Counted from the stretch's first letter, positions 11,291-23,142 are shown. The stretch: 64,000 nucleotides of DNA from Dromiciops gliroides (GCF_019393635.1 NC_057866.1:123565897-123629896); one strand, 5' to 3'. Numbers and translations: made by a program. Notes: generated by a model from the letters alone, not told the origin.

Positions 11291-14200
11291 AAAAACAAAA
11301 GCCTTCAATTCAGAGCACATCATATGGTTTTCAAAGAAATAAAGAAAATATGGCATCCTGATATCTATTGGCTTTAGAAAGCATGCTTTAACCACTAATC
11401 CAACAGTAATGGAGATTAGATACATTTAAATCAATTTGTGTCTATTAAAGTCACATTTTGAATGGCCTTTAACTTCTCCAAACAAAAGCTACTTCTGAAA
11501 AGCTCTCGGGTTCTCATTTTTCATTTGTCAATATTTTAAAACTCAATTCCTCTATTTGTGGGATACTGACTATGCTGAAGATTCCGTGAAGCCTTCATTA
11601 ACCAGCCATAGACATTTATTTCAACATTCTTTGGTAACCAATCCATTCTGAAAGTTACAACACACCAGCCAAGCAAGCTTTATTACCTTTGAACTAGACA
11701 CTGTGGCCAGGATGACATTCCTTAAGCAAGTTTATCAAGAAGTGCTATGGCAAGAGTTCAAATGGGGAAAAAAAATATTAATACAAATAAGATCTAGCCT
11801 TAACCTCCCAATAGACAGGGAAAACTTTTGGGATTTTCTCTTTATTGTATATTTAAATTGTGTAGGGTAGAGAAGAAAAGATATTTATTTCTCAATCATG
11901 TGAATAATATTGGGTGCAATCTTCTTGTGTTTCCTCTGCTTATTCTCATTTTGGTCAGGAAAAGCAATCTTCTCCTCAATACAGGTCTTAGCTCAGTTGA
12001 ATCTCAAATAAAAAGATGAAATCCTCTTAGGTCCTTCCTTAAGACATACCAGCCTTTTCAGAGTGTGCCAAACCCAGCCTGTCTCAAAATGTAACCTCAA
12101 AGTCAATCAATTATGCCTGCTATTTGTTACAGGGACTGAAACTAGACCTGAACAAGCACCTTGGCAAGGAATAAGCTAGGGATGAATAAAAACAGATTCC
12201 AGAGTAAAAATGAAAGGAGGAGGAGACCCATAAAAGACCTACCTGAAAACAATTCATCATCAAATGCAAACCCTAAAGTGAAGTCCAATGAGTATCTATG
12301 TCTGATCAGATGAAAAAAAGCAGCATCCCAGCCAGAAGTACACTCAGCTCACCAAACATTCTCCTCTGGCTCAGTCAGATAGGGAGGGGCTGAAATTACT
12401 TCTGTGTTTTAAAAGGGGGAGTGGTCATGATTTTCCACTCCACCTCCCTGTTTACATTATTATTTTGTTTGATTAGCATTTATTTTGCAAAGTACTCGAC
12501 ACTTAAGATTGTTTACATTTGTAACAGTTGCCACTGTGCCAGAGGTTGGCATTATAATTTCCATTTTAACACCAGAGAAAAGTGAAGCCATGAAGCTAAA
12601 ATGGCTAGGCCAGTCAAGGAGGAATTAGAAGAGAGGGTTTTAGCATTCACCATTTTTTATTTACCCGTCACTATTTATTTAATTGAAAGAGGACCATTAC
12701 ATCTGATTCCTCATTAGCTCCCTTTGTAAGAAGATATGGAGACAGGTGAGCTTTGGTCACTCCACCTCTTCAACCAAATGCACACTCCACAGGCCACTGT
12801 GTGTAACCTCCAACATTTTGTTCATCAGTCAATACAAACAGACTCAAATTTTATAGGGAACAGCATGAAACATGTTGTTCTCAAGTGCCAAAGATACCCC
12901 ATGGACTCCCCTTACCTATATCAAGAATAAAGGTGGAAGGGAGTGTGGAGGGGGAGATGCTAAACCATCCCACCAAAACCTTCAGTCAACTTCCTCTTCT
13001 GCTTTCTTGCTTTGCCATCCTGCCTTGGATGCCCAGTGGAGAATAGCTCTGCAGCAAAGAAGACACTAGGGAAAGACCACAGGAACATTTTACAGTGTCC
13101 CGTGAAAGGGCCAATTTCTCTTTCATTCCCATGACCACTGTTCACTCGGAAGCTGTTACCTGTCCCAGTTGAAACAGTATCCACCAGGACCCATTAAAAA
13201 TGAAAAGTCCAAATAAGAAATAAGAGTTTTACATTATCTAGACAGGTAATGTCTTTCTCCCTCATGCATGAATGACACACACAGAAGAGCAGGAGACCTG
13301 CTCTCCTTAAGACTGGGAAGGAAGATGAAAATTAAGAAGATGTCTATAGTCTCGCCAATTATAATTCTCTCTGTGTCAGTAACCATTGCTGGTCTCTCTT
13401 TGGGGAAGTCCTGTTGTATACTTTGCAAGCATTGTCAGTGACCACTGAAGCTAGCCTACCAGTTAGTGTGCCATGTTCCATCCTAGAGATAAAGCGGGGT
13501 TCACTAATACTCTCCCCTTTGCCATGTGTTAGTCTGGCATCTCAGGTGTGAAATAGAAGATAAAGTCGGACAGCGGTGGGAGGGCAGGCCTGATCACCTT
13601 ACCCCAGGGGCTTCCAACTCAAGTCTCACTTTTAATTTGCCTACTCTCATGCAAGCCTCCTCGGATTCCAACTAGAAGCCTGTTCTACCAGTTCGCAGAG
13701 AGCTTCAAAATAAGGCGATTCATAAATAAAAGATAATAAAAGACTCAGGGCAATGGTTCCCAGAAGTATCCTAGACACCCTAGGAAGGCTGGATGAATCC
13801 TGATAGGAACAGGAGAGTAAACAAATAGAGTGGCACACCCAGAAGAGGTTCCTAATGCCAGAGGGGAACAGCATCTAGTAGGCTGAGAATACCAGTCTCT
13901 TTCCATGTGCAAGCCGGCATCCTCCAGGGCAGAGACACAGAGCGGGAGTGTCAGTGCCAACAACGTGCACACAGGGACTCACATAGGGTAGTGGGTTAGA
14001 GACTTGGGGAAATTGCCCTTGAAGAACCTGCAAAGGCCAGGGAAGCACCGGAGAGGTGAGGCACAAGTTAAAGTAACTGTTGGGAAGCACCAGAGCCCCA
14101 CCTTAGGGCAAGCGATAACTCCACTTGCTGCTTTTCAATCCCTCCCACCCCCATATTTGCTGAAGAGCTGGAGAAAGAGGAGAACCACAATTGAACGGTA

Positions 14201-14299
14201 TTACGCAGTCCACTTTAACAGCTAGGACCAGAGGGCCTTCAAATGCCTCGGATTTCCAGATAACAGTATCTCCCCCTCCCACCCCACCCCACCCCCCTT
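11291..14299. other. Repeat-poor DNA flanking the CpG island
   Basis: No young SINE or LINE and no exon that I can support. A weak reversed MIR lies at 12480-12600. The short frames on both strands between 12.7 and 14.3 kb have no recognisable product. G+C rises after 13.9 kb. Confidence 0.5.
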
Positions 14300-14931
14300 C
14301 ACAGATGGGAAAGACTGAGGCACCTCGGTGGAGACGAAGTGGGTTTGAACAAACCCGGGCGCAGAGGCAGGAGTCCAAAGGAGGGCTCTGCAGCATACTT
14401 TTATTTTAAATTGTTGCATATGTTTCCAAATTGCCAATGCCCGATGCATTTGAAATGCAGTTCAGCGACGCAGTCCCCGAGTATGGGGGGGGTGGGGCGG
14501 GGGGAGGGTCGGGATTCCAGACGCGCATTCTCCCACGGCGGGGGTCACAGAGCTGGGGTTTCCCCCAGACGCCAGCCCGAGGTTCGGCCCCACCCCCAGC
14601 CCACCTCCACTCGGAGCCCGCCGGGTTCAGCCTCGGCGCGGGAGGGGGCAGCAGCGTGGCGGGACCCTGCGGGACCGCCCGGGTGGGAGGGCAGGAGGGC
14701 TGGGGCCGGGAGGGTTCTCCCACCGTGGTTACTCGTGCTCCTCCAGCGCTCCGGCCACTTTAGCCCTTCGTCCTTCTCGCCGCCGGACCTCGCCCGGAGA
14801 CGGCCACCTCCCCACCCCCACCCTCCACCTAGCCCTTGGCCCCGGGGAGCTTTGCTCTTACTGGGCTGCTTCCTTTGATTCCTCTTGCTTCTCATTCCTT
14901 CAAACCAACCTCCAGGCCGGCTGGTACTCAC

Positions 14932-14967
14932 CATATTACAGATGGAGGCGATGTTTCGGACAGTCAT
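14932..14967 (-). CDS. USP46: USP46 coding exon 1 (first 12 codons)
   Basis: Read on the minus strand, the ATG at 14967 opens MTVRNIASICNM. This is followed at once by a consensus donor GTGAGT (intron bases 14931-14926). The peptide matches the known N-terminus of USP46 and differs from the paralogue USP12, which begins MEILMTVSKFASICTM. USP46 is a C19-family deubiquitinase that works with the WD-repeat proteins WDR48 (UAF1) and WDR20. Its substrates include histones and AMPA-receptor subunits. The catalytic Cys/His boxes lie in later exons outside the window. The exon ends in phase 0 after Met12. The open frame continues into intron 1, but that read-through is not coding. The exon lies in a CpG island, has a short uORF upstream, and its neighbouring intron runs to position 1. 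Recognition rests on 12 residues plus donor, island and orientation. No downstream exon was found in 1-14931. Confidence 0.9.
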
Positions 14968-14971
14968 TAGT

Positions 14972-15001
14972 CTAAAGGTTGCAGTGATCCCGCACCGCCA
15001 T
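14972..15001 (-). other. 9-codon upstream ORF of USP46 (MAVRDHCNL)
   Basis: An ATG at 15001 on the minus strand opens MAVRDHCNL and stops with TAG at 14974-14972. The stop is four bases before the USP46 ATG, and the uORF is in another frame. Its start context AAAGATGGCGGT is close to the TISU element (SAASATGGCGGC) and to the YY1 site. If included in the mRNA it could control initiation at the main ATG by reinitiation or leaky scanning. Sequence is seen; function is inferred. Confidence 0.6.
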
Positions 15002-15006
15002 CTTTA
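14995..15006 (-). promoter_or_regulatory. YY1/TISU-like element at the USP46 5' end
   Basis: The minus strand reads AAAGATGGCGGT here. This differs from TISU SAASATGGCGGC only at its first and last bases and contains the YY1 core AAGATGGCGG. In the family of such promoters the element lies within about 30 bases of the transcription start and works both as a YY1 site and as a start-codon context. A TTATAAAG string just upstream is too close to the ATG to act as an ordinary TATA box for this start. Confidence 0.5.
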
Positions 15007-15900
15007 TAAGGTGAAAACAGAAATGCCCATGGTCGAGAGCTCGCGGGGAGGGACGGGCGGGGGGAGGCGGATCGGGGTCCGGGTTTCGGTTTGGTTTGGT
15101 TCTGGGCTGAAGGGGTGGGGGAGGAGGAAGGGAAGGCGGGCGGGGGAGGGGGGAGTGGGGAGTGGCGGGAGTGAGCAGCGGCAGCTGCGGGAGGAGCTGG
15201 AGGAGGAGGAGGAAGAGGAGGAGGAGGTGGGGAGAAGCTAGATCAGCCTCCCAGGCCAGCCCACTTCCCAGCGCTGCCTGCTGCAGCGGAGCCCCCGAAG
15301 AGTCGGCGCTGCCTCCTCCGCCGGCTTCCCCACCCACAGCATCCACTCCTCCCGCTGCGGACCTCTGGTCGCTGCGGTGCTCTCGGGCACTGGCTAGGGG
15401 CGCGCCACTGCTCTCCCCCTTTTCCTCCTCCTGCTGCCGCTGCCCCTCCACGCCCCTCTAACCCTACCCCCTGCCTTTCCGCTTGGCTTTTTGCTTGACT
15501 GTTTCGGGTCTAACGCCTCGAAGGAGATGGAAGGCGATGGACTCCCCTCCCGGACTCTGAAAACTCCCGGCTTTCAGGGGCTGCTGCTGCTGCAGCTCCA
15601 GAATCCTTCCACCTTCCTCCTCCTTCTGCGCCGCCTCCTTTGCCTGGTCCTAGCTGCTATTCTCTCCATTTCAGCCCATCGCCAGGCGATCAACTTTGAC
15701 AAGCGCCGCCGGGGAGGAAGGGTCAACGCCAGTAATTGGCATAGGCTGGCACCAACCCGGCCTATCGAGCTGAGGGGAAAGCTGCCCACCCCTCAGCCAA
15801 TCGGGTGCCTGGCAAGGGAGGGGAATCCTCTGTTGTTTGCTTCAGCCTGGCTCCTGGGGGGATAAAGGGGAGATGACAAGAGAATTTTGCCCCCACACAC

Positions 15901-16590
15901 TCTGGGACAGTGTGAGATGATGGTTCTTGGGGCTGGTTGTGAGTCCAATGCACTTCTCTTTTGCACCATCCTTTTGAGGAGGTGGGAGGGTGGAAAACAG
16001 GGCCAGAGGCATATGTTTAGGTTTCCCCTCAGTGTTTCTGCCAGATGGCATCACTGGGTACTGGAAAAGGCAAAATAGGGTCAGGACTTGGGAGTGGCCA
16101 GGAAGCTTCGCAAGGCCTGGGGCTGACTAGTTGGCTGGGAAAAAAAGGACCTGGCAGGAAAGAGAAATCTGGATTTGGGCAGAGTCCAGAAATAATGTGC
16201 CCAACCATTGTGTCCATGACATTAACAATGGGAAGTTCTGGGCAAATATTTAAGAGAGTTCCATCACCACCACCCCTACCCAAAACATAACAGCAACATC
16301 ACAATAAGGTCCAAAAAGCTAGACTTCTCTCCCTGTCCTTAAAAATAAAAATACTTGCCTCCAGGGATGACACAACATGAACCAAAGAATTTTTATATAA
16401 TGGATTTATTAAGTACCTGCTATGTGAAGTCAACTATTCCCAAATCCAGTTGTTGGATGCATTTGTATGAGGATGGTGTGGTCTTCTTGCAGTGTTGCAG
16501 GCCTACCCCAAATCTCAAATTGAAGCCATATGAAATCTGAATTGGAGAAGGAGAAACAATCAATTTAATGGTGGCTTGGTTCTGTTGGCC
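15901..16590. other. Upstream flank of the island, no gene seen
   Basis: Moderately GC-rich unique sequence. A reversed L2 3' end fragment lies near 16395-16425 (GGATTTATTAAGTACCTGCT). No supported exon. Confidence 0.5.
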
Positions 16591-16770
16591 TTTGAGTCAA
16601 AGTTCAGATCTTGCCTCTGTCACTTACTGTAAGCCCAGGAAAATCATGTGACTGCCCTGAGCCTGAGCCTCAATTTCCTCCTCTGTACAATGAGGATAAT
16701 TGGACTAAATTATCTCAAAGGTTCCTTCCAACTCTATGTGCTCTTAATTCAAGATCTTATGATCTTATGA
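16590..16770 (+). repeat. MIR SINE
   Basis: CACTTACTGTAAGCCCAGGA, then CCTCAATTTCCTCCTCTGTA and AATGAGGATAATTGGACTAA follow sense MIR order. Confidence 0.7.
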
Positions 16771-18240
16771 TACTGGTTTTGAATTAGAAGAAGGGAACAA
16801 AGTTAAAGATGTCTGCTGTGAATACTTGGAGCAAAAAAACACCTCAGATGACTAAAATTTCCTCTTCCCCTAGCTTCTGTTGGATCAGTAATGTCCCTAT
16901 GATTAGGCATAGAAGTAAAAGAAACTCAACTCAACTTCTCACTATGTAGCATCTGTACTCTAATAGCTATTTGGGATCTTGGGATTATTCTATGTTTCAG
17001 AAATATTTCAGGAAGAGAATAGACTGGGAGATTACTTGAAATATTAGCTATCCTTAACATCTCTGAAGGTGTTTCTGAATATTTCATCCAAATCCTCACA
17101 GTACAAACAAAATTCACATTAAGTTAACCTTTAAAATTCTCTCACCATCAGAGTTTTAATTTTTCTGCCAATGTTGGTACAATAGGCTGCAAAATTCATG
17201 GACCTAAACACTCTATAGATGTAACAAAATTAGAAAAGCATCATAACTACCAAATAATTTTTATTAAACTTCCATTCCACATGGCATGACATCATATCGC
17301 TGAGTGCTATATAAGCAAGTAAATGGCTATGCTCAGTGGCCTCCTAAAAGCTTAATGGCTAAAACAAACACCATCAGTATAGACAAACAGAAAATTCAAG
17401 CCCAGAGATGTACAACAAATCAATAGAACACAAAAGCTCTCTCCAAGGTCATGAATAATTAAATAAATTTTACACTGTAACAGAGGTTAGTTAGCCATGG
17501 TGGCTTTGAAACTAAAGAGTCTTGGGTAGGAGAAGAATCCACTCACTTTGCTCCAAGGGAAGACTCTATGGAGGAGATAGGAATATAAAGTTTGAAGTAA
17601 TGGGGAGGTCCTGGCAAAGCTTGGAGCAAAGGGAGTCCCATGCATTGTCATCATTGCTATCCTGACTTCCCTTTGTGATGTTTTGTGTATGTGATCTCAT
17701 GTAATCTTCATGACCCCTGTGAGGTAGATACAACTATTATGGAAGTTCAATGAAGTCAGACTTGGCCATCCTCCCACAGAAAAAGTGCCTTGTTCAAGGT
17801 CAGTGGCAGAACTGACCTTTTATCCAAGTTTTCTGGCTCTATGTCCAACACTCTTTGTATTATACTCTACCTCCTCTCAGGAAGCCTAGGAAACAGCAAC
17901 TTGTATGAAGGCTCAAAATTGGGTCTAGGCAAAATGGATGACAAGCCATCTATGCTTTCTCATCCTGTGTGATTCCTGGCCATGGTTTTCTTCAAATTCA
18001 TCATTGAGCATCCACCTAGCTTATGTATTAGAGCCATCCCTTTGATTCTGTTATCTCTCATCTCTTACCACACAAGCAGCCTTTTCCAATCCTTGCTGAT
18101 GCCTTTTATACAACTCATCACCGATGAGTTATTGGTAATATGCTGAGTGATTCATAATTTTCATTCTTCCAAGATTATGATGGTGTTCTATGACTCACAG
18201 CCATATCCATAGGGGGGGAAATTGGTATTTTTAAAAGAAA
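16771..18240. other. Intergenic, no gene seen
   Basis: Unique AT-rich sequence. 17675-17850 vaguely resembles a reversed MIR (GATCTCATGTAATCTTCATG). No coding or RNA gene is supported. Confidence 0.45.
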
Positions 18241-18244
18241 GACT

Positions 18245-18395
18245 TTTGTACTAGCAGATAGTTTAGAATTGTGGACAATACTGTGCAGTACAATTTCCCA
18301 AATTCAGACATGGGTTCAAGTCCCTCTGGCACATACTAGCTATGTGAACTGTGGGCCAATAATTTAATCTCTCAGTGTAAATCTTTAGATTGCAA
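18245..18395 (+). repeat. MIR fragment
   Basis: GACATGGGTTCAAGTCCCTC, then ACTAGCTATGTGAACTGTGG and CAATAATTTAATCTCTCAG match a diverged sense MIR. Confidence 0.5.
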
Positions 18396-18679
18396 AGTAT
18401 GTGCTGGTCTGCATTAGAATAAGGTGTTTCCACATCAGGAATTCTTTATACAGTACTAAAGAAATCACAGATCTGGCAAAACCAAAACAAAACAACACCA
18501 AAAGCATTTATTTATACACATGGGCATACATGCCATACATGTATACATACATGTACATTATTCACTTTATGTTTGTGGACTAACTCAATGGGTTACTCCT
18601 CATAATCTAAGTGGAGTACTCATTCTCATACTTTGGATCTCCCAGGGAACAACTACCCAAGGCTCAAGGTACTCTGTGA

Positions 18680-19300
18680 GTCCACATTTCTTAAATTATA
18701 GCTCATGAGGACTTACAATATGTCACCAAGTTCAAAGAATTAATTCAAACTAAAAGCATTTATTGAAACGGGAAAGCATAACAAAACATTTCCTCCCTAG
18801 ACTAGAGGCATCCTTTCCCACAAATGAATATAGCACCAGTGGGAAGAGTCAGCACATACATAAAAGTATACTAATAGAAAACCACACACGTAGGGAATGC
18901 ATGTGTCTGAAGCCGCTTACACCTTTGGTACTACAGGACTCTGATGTCTTCTCTTGTCATGTCTTCTTCACATTGCTTCCCATGGATGCAACACCTGCTA
19001 AGCATATCACTCTCTTATCTGTGGACTTACTCCTCTCCACAACTGCACTTTGAGATACAGCAGGATCAGCCCCTTGTGGGCTCTGTGTCTTATGACTAAA
19101 TGCTTCTGCTGCAAGATTCCATTGCCAAAGAAAGAGAAAAAGAAGATCCTTCTTCCCTCAGAGGTACTCTCAAAGAGATGCAAGGGATGATTTGCTCTCC
19201 AGAACTGTGTTCTAACTTCATAGCTGATCATCTCAACAGCCAGAGATGACTTGTTTCGAAACTTTTTTAAAAGTTCTCCGTTCTTGTCTCAGTTACTTTT
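18680..19300 (-). mobile_element. Possible LTR fossil
   Basis: Reversed AATAAATGC signal at about 18755-18765 and a long unique body of LTR-like composition. No end repeats or target duplication were found, so this is tentative. Confidence 0.25.
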
Positions 19301-19315
19301 TAAAAACCACTAGGG

Positions 19316-19485
19316 GGTAAAAACTGCTAGGTGGCACAGTGGATAGAGCACCGGCCCTGGAGTCAGGAGTACCTGAGTTCAAATCCAGCCTCAGACACTT
19401 GACACTTACTAGCTGTGTGACCCTGAGCAAGTCACTTAACCCCAACTGCCTCACTAAAAAAAACCCACTATTAATTAATTAATTA
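19316..19485 (+). mobile_element. WSINE1/MAR1-like SINE
   Basis: Bounded by AAAAACCACTAGGG at 19302-19315 and 19486-19499. The head reads GGTAAAAACTGCTAGG instead of the usual GGGGCAGCTAGG. The tail ends in ATTAATTAATT. Confidence 0.9.
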
Positions 19486-19499
19486 AAAAACCACTAGGG

Positions 19500-20285
19500 A
19501 TATGAGTAATCCCTTCATTATGGCTAGCTACCCTATAATTCCATCAGGTTGATTGAAGAGCTTTTTTACTCATCCTAAAGGCATAGGGAAGTGTAAAGAC
19601 TTTTTAAAAATCTAACTTATTTCATAATAGTCACTGGCTGATCCAGGTCTGAAAGGAGCAAACCCTTATATTCCATTGTCTTTGTTACCTGACCCATACA
19701 TCCTATAAATGTAATCGCTCAGATTCACATACCCCTTTAAATTCCTTGATTTCATCAAGTGTGTTGGGGCAGGGGCAGTCAGCTGATTGGGGTCTTCAGT
19801 TAACAAGCACACACATGTTGGCAATATGCCTTTTTTAAACTACTTTCTGTGTTCATCAAGCAATTCCTTTTGAATTCCTAGGGGTTTTACTGAGTATGTC
19901 ACATTACTACACCTGATACACTTAGTACAATGTCAGTCCTTTGCACTTACTAATAGACAGTTCCCAATATGGTAATATGATAAGTGTGACTGCTAATAAG
20001 GGATTCTTGTGCCACAAAAGCATAAGATAATGGCTGTGAAGTGAATAATTAGCATTAATGTAAAAGGGAAACATCAAAAACCATAAATTCATTTACTTAA
20101 GAATTATTGAAATATGCTTTCATTCTCATTAGGAATTTTAAACAACCTCTCTGAATTATTTTGAAATAGAGGCCTATCAATAAGTTCCTTCCATCCCTAT
20201 GAGTCCTGCTTATATTTAAACCATCAGGAAATATATAGACAATGAAAATGTTCATTGGACTTGTTCATACTGTTATCAGATATTC
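19500..20285. other. Intergenic, no gene seen
   Basis: Unique AT-rich sequence without a recognisable exon or repeat. Confidence 0.45.
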
Positions 20286-20475
20286 CTTTTAGAATCATAG
20301 CATGTGAGAACTCTAGTTCTTAGAGTGAGGGGTCTTAGAGATTATCTAGTTCAGGCCTCCTATTTTACAGATGAGAAAATAGAGGCAAAAAGTTTAAGTG
20401 ACTTCTCCAGTCACAGAGGTAGTGGCAGCACTGTGATGAAGACATAGTTGTCTTGAATCCTTACCCAGTAAGTCC
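20286..20475 (-). repeat. MIR-family SINE, reversed
   Basis: AGAATCATAGCATGTGAGAA..GATTATCTAGTTCAGGCCTC..TTTTACAGATGAGAAAATAG..AGTCACAGAG.. is the same reversed MIR-like element as at 3725. Confidence 0.65.
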
Positions 20476-21533
20476 TTGAATAATTATGCTAGAAAATGAA
20501 TGAAGTTTCTTTTCATTAATGGTGGTGGTCCAATTATGGAAGAATTGTTTTGTTAAAGGGCCTTGAATAGTCAACAGCAATACTGAAGCTGTAAGTCTGG
20601 GTTGTAGCTTCTCAGTCTCATGTCGTAAACACTGTTAAATACTGTTTGGGGCTAAAAATGTTTCAGATATAGAAGCTTGTGAACATGTGTAAGCATATAT
20701 GTATACATATAAAACATGCATATATGTGCATATATACACACAACTAAAGAGAGGAGGGATATATATATACTACTTGACATTTCTGGTTGTAATTTCATAA
20801 GTTCTTTCTTATACCTCTTTCATTATAGGATTCTGGAAGACCAAGATTAATTGCATTTCATTACAAAAATAGTAGCATGAATAATATTTCAACTGTAGTT
20901 GTGTCTACAATTTCAAACACTTGACTTTGCCATCAATTTTAAATGAAACTTTAAGAGAAAGTACAAGAGAAAGCAAGAGGATAAACTTCCCAATGAGTAC
21001 AATGGAACCAATGAAAGATGGAATGATGGAAAAACATATATTGTCCATTTATAATCCTCTTGGCACTTGGACAATAAATTGACAAAGTCAATTGGCAAAG
21101 GCTAAAAACTAGTATAAGCATCATACCTACTACTCTTGTCTTTCAACAGTCCTAAAATTGTGGTTCAAACAAATGCTAAAATACCAGTTACTTCAGTTTA
21201 ATGGTTATCAATTTACTGACATGACAAATTCTATTATAGTTGCCGAAGTTAATATATCATGGCCATAGGATTTATGATGGGAATGATGTTCTATATTATT
21301 TCTTTAAGAGGGAGGGTTGAATAAGTAAAGTTCACTTAACTAGGATGCCTAAAGAATGAGGTATTCTACTAAAATTTCCAGCTGAATTTTAGTTTTTATT
21401 CATTATTGTAAAAACCTTCCTTAAAATGCATTAGTCCATTTCTCTGCCAAAGTAGAGTATTCTCACCACATAATTCAATCTTTCTTCCAAAAAGGAGTAT
21501 CATACCTCATTGAAATTATTTTGAAGCTCATTT
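20476..21533. other. Intergenic, no gene seen
   Basis: Unique AT-rich DNA with a (TATATG)n-like tract near 20690-20770. Minor frames are not recognisable. Confidence 0.45.
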
Positions 21534-21549
21534 TTCACTATACTATATT

Positions 21550-22347
21550 TTTTAAAGTAATAAACATTTTTATTTATAATTTTGGGTTCTAATTTTTATC
21601 CCTTCTTCCCTCCCTCTCCTCCCTCCTCCCTGAGGCAGTAAGCAATCAGGTTATACATGTAAGATTATGTAAAACATTACCATATTAGTCATTTTGTACA
21701 AGAAAACTTGTATAAAAGAAAAAAATGAAAGTGAAAAATAGCATACTTCAGTCTGTATTCCATCAATATCAGTTCTTTCTTTTGAGGTGGATAGAATGTT
21801 TCATCCATAGTCCTTTGTGATTGACTTGGATCATTGTATTGTTGAGAATAGTCAAGTCATTCACGGTTCTTCATCAAACAATATTGCTGTCTCTGTGCAT
21901 AATGTTCTCTTCATTCTGCTCACTTCACTATACATCAGTTCATACAAGTCTTTCCAGGCCTCTCTGAAATCATCCTGCTTGTCATTTATTATAGCACAGT
22001 AATATTCCATCACCATCATATACCACAATTTATTTAGCCATTCCCCAATTGATGGGCATGCCTTTGATTTCCAATTCTTAGCCACTACAAAAAGCTGCTA
22101 TAAATATTTTTGTACAAATAGGTCTTTTTCTCTTTTTGGAGATGTCTTTGGCATATAAACCTAGCAGTGGTATTGCTGGATCAAAGGGTATGCACAGTTC
22201 TATAGCCCTTTGGGCATAGTTCCAAATTGCTCTCCAAAATGGTTGGATCCATTCACAACTCCACCAACAGTGGATTAGCATCCTAGCTTTCCCACATCCC
22301 CTCAAATATCCAATATTTTCTATTTGTGTTACATTTGCCACTCTGAT
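21550..22347 (-). mobile_element. LINE-1 3' end (5'-truncated)
   Basis: The minus strand encodes the L1 ORF2 C-terminus in two frames (IQPFWRAIWNYAQRAIELCI, IPFDPAIPLLGLYAKD, then WYMMVMEYYCAIINDKQDDF), followed by a pyrimidine-rich 3' UTR. A near-perfect duplication TTCACTATACTATATT / TTCACTACACTATATT lies at about 21534 and 22348. A shift between frames shows it is dead. Confidence 0.9.
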
Positions 22348-22569
22348 TCACTACACTATATTGAAACTCTTGAAGGTATAGAGCAATGGTCTTAAGGTGT
22401 AAAGGCCCTAGAGATGTTTTTAAAAGCCAGGGATGAGCTTGTTGTGATCTGTCTCTGATTTGTACTAGGGAAATACTAGGAAAAACAAAAGAAAACAGTG
22501 GAAGTTAAGTTCTAATTAATCAAAGCTTTCCTGTAGAAGAATCGTTTTTAAAAAAAACAAAACATCACA

Positions 22570-22723
22570 GGGGCAGCAAGGTGGCACAGTGGATAAAGCA
22601 CCGACCTTGAAGTCAGGAGGACCTGAGTTCAAATGTGGCCTCAGACACTTGACACTAGCTGTGTGACCCTGGGCAAGTCATTTAACCCCCATTGCCCCGA
22701 AAAACAAACAAGACAAACAAAAG
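22570..22723 (+). mobile_element. WSINE1/MAR1-like SINE
   Basis: Flanked by AAAACATCACAG and AAAACCATCACAG. The tail is ACAAACAAGACAAACAAAAG. Confidence 0.85.
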
Positions 22724-22894
22724 AAAACCATCACAGCTGTAAAGTTGTTTTGATTGGCCTTGCCATCCCTAAAGCCAAATGAGAGTATTTATTCACATTT
22801 GTGAGAATGACTGAACCCATATAAAGAGCTTTGCTTTATTTCTGAAACTTTGGTAACTCATGGTCCAAATTCAAAGGGAAAGAAGGAGGATATA

Positions 22895-23142
22895 AGCATT
22901 TAGGAACTGCCTGCTTTGTGCCAGGCACTTTTTGAATATTATCTCATTTGATCCTTACAACAATCCCGGGAGATAGAGGTGGATGCTACTACTTAGCCGC
23001 ATTTTATAGTTGAGGAAACTGAATCAAACAGAGGTTAAGTCACTTGCCCAGGGCCAGGCAGCTAGTACGTGTCTGAGGCTGTATTTGAACTCAGGTCTTC
23101 CTGACTCCAAGCCCAGCACTCTATCCACTGTGCCTCCTAATT
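22895..23142 (-). repeat. MIR/WSINE-type SINE, reversed
   Basis: TGTGCCAGGCACTTTTTGAA, ATTATCTCATTTGATCCTTA, then GTTGAGGAAACTGAATCAAA and a WSINE-like head TCTATCCACTGTGCC. Confidence 0.75.

Larger units (their letters stand above)
1..14931 (-). other. USP46: USP46 intron 1 (5' part, open at window edge)
   Basis: This stretch begins at the GTGAGT donor next to coding exon 1 and runs off the window. I searched for the expected next-exon peptide (NASALEK..GPEQFP) on the minus strand by eye and did not see it. The part below about 8.2 kb is rich in SINE, MIR, L2 and L1 remnants. The part from about 8.2 to 14.3 kb is mostly unique, AT-rich sequence. Intron assignment follows from the exon call. 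Confidence 0.75.
14300..15900. promoter_or_regulatory. CpG-island promoter of USP46
   Basis: CpG and G+C are very dense from about 14.44 to 15.80 kb, in sharp contrast to the AT-rich flanks, and no SINE or LINE is present. It contains GC-box-like G runs (14487-14510, 15110-15170), inverted and direct CCAAT motifs near 15735 and 15797, and a GGA-rich tract at 15193-15235. It spans the USP46 first exon and several hundred bases upstream. CpG-island promoters of this kind are often bidirectional, and human USP46 has a divergent noncoding transcript. No splice pattern for one is provable here. Long open frames in this block (for example minus 14972-15451 and plus 15491-15865) are low-complexity and likely chance. 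Confidence 0.85.

Noticed and set aside
14339-14878. 179-codon plus-strand frame in the CpG island
   Set aside because: Antisense shadow in CpG-rich DNA, with Pro/Arg/Ser-rich composition and no known domain.
14545-14931. Extension of the USP46 frame beyond MTVRNIASICNM
   Set aside because: A perfect GTGAGT donor follows Met12, and the known protein continues GTNASALEK, not the read-through peptide.
14972-15451. 159-codon minus-strand frame upstream of USP46
   Set aside because: Low-complexity Pro/Gly/Leu runs from GC-rich promoter DNA and no family resemblance. Only its last 9 codons form the plausible uORF.
15491-15865. 124-codon plus-strand frame with a Leu-rich stretch like a membrane segment
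   Set aside because: Made by CTG/CTC-rich CpG-island sequence. No family match and no splice or poly-A signal to support it.
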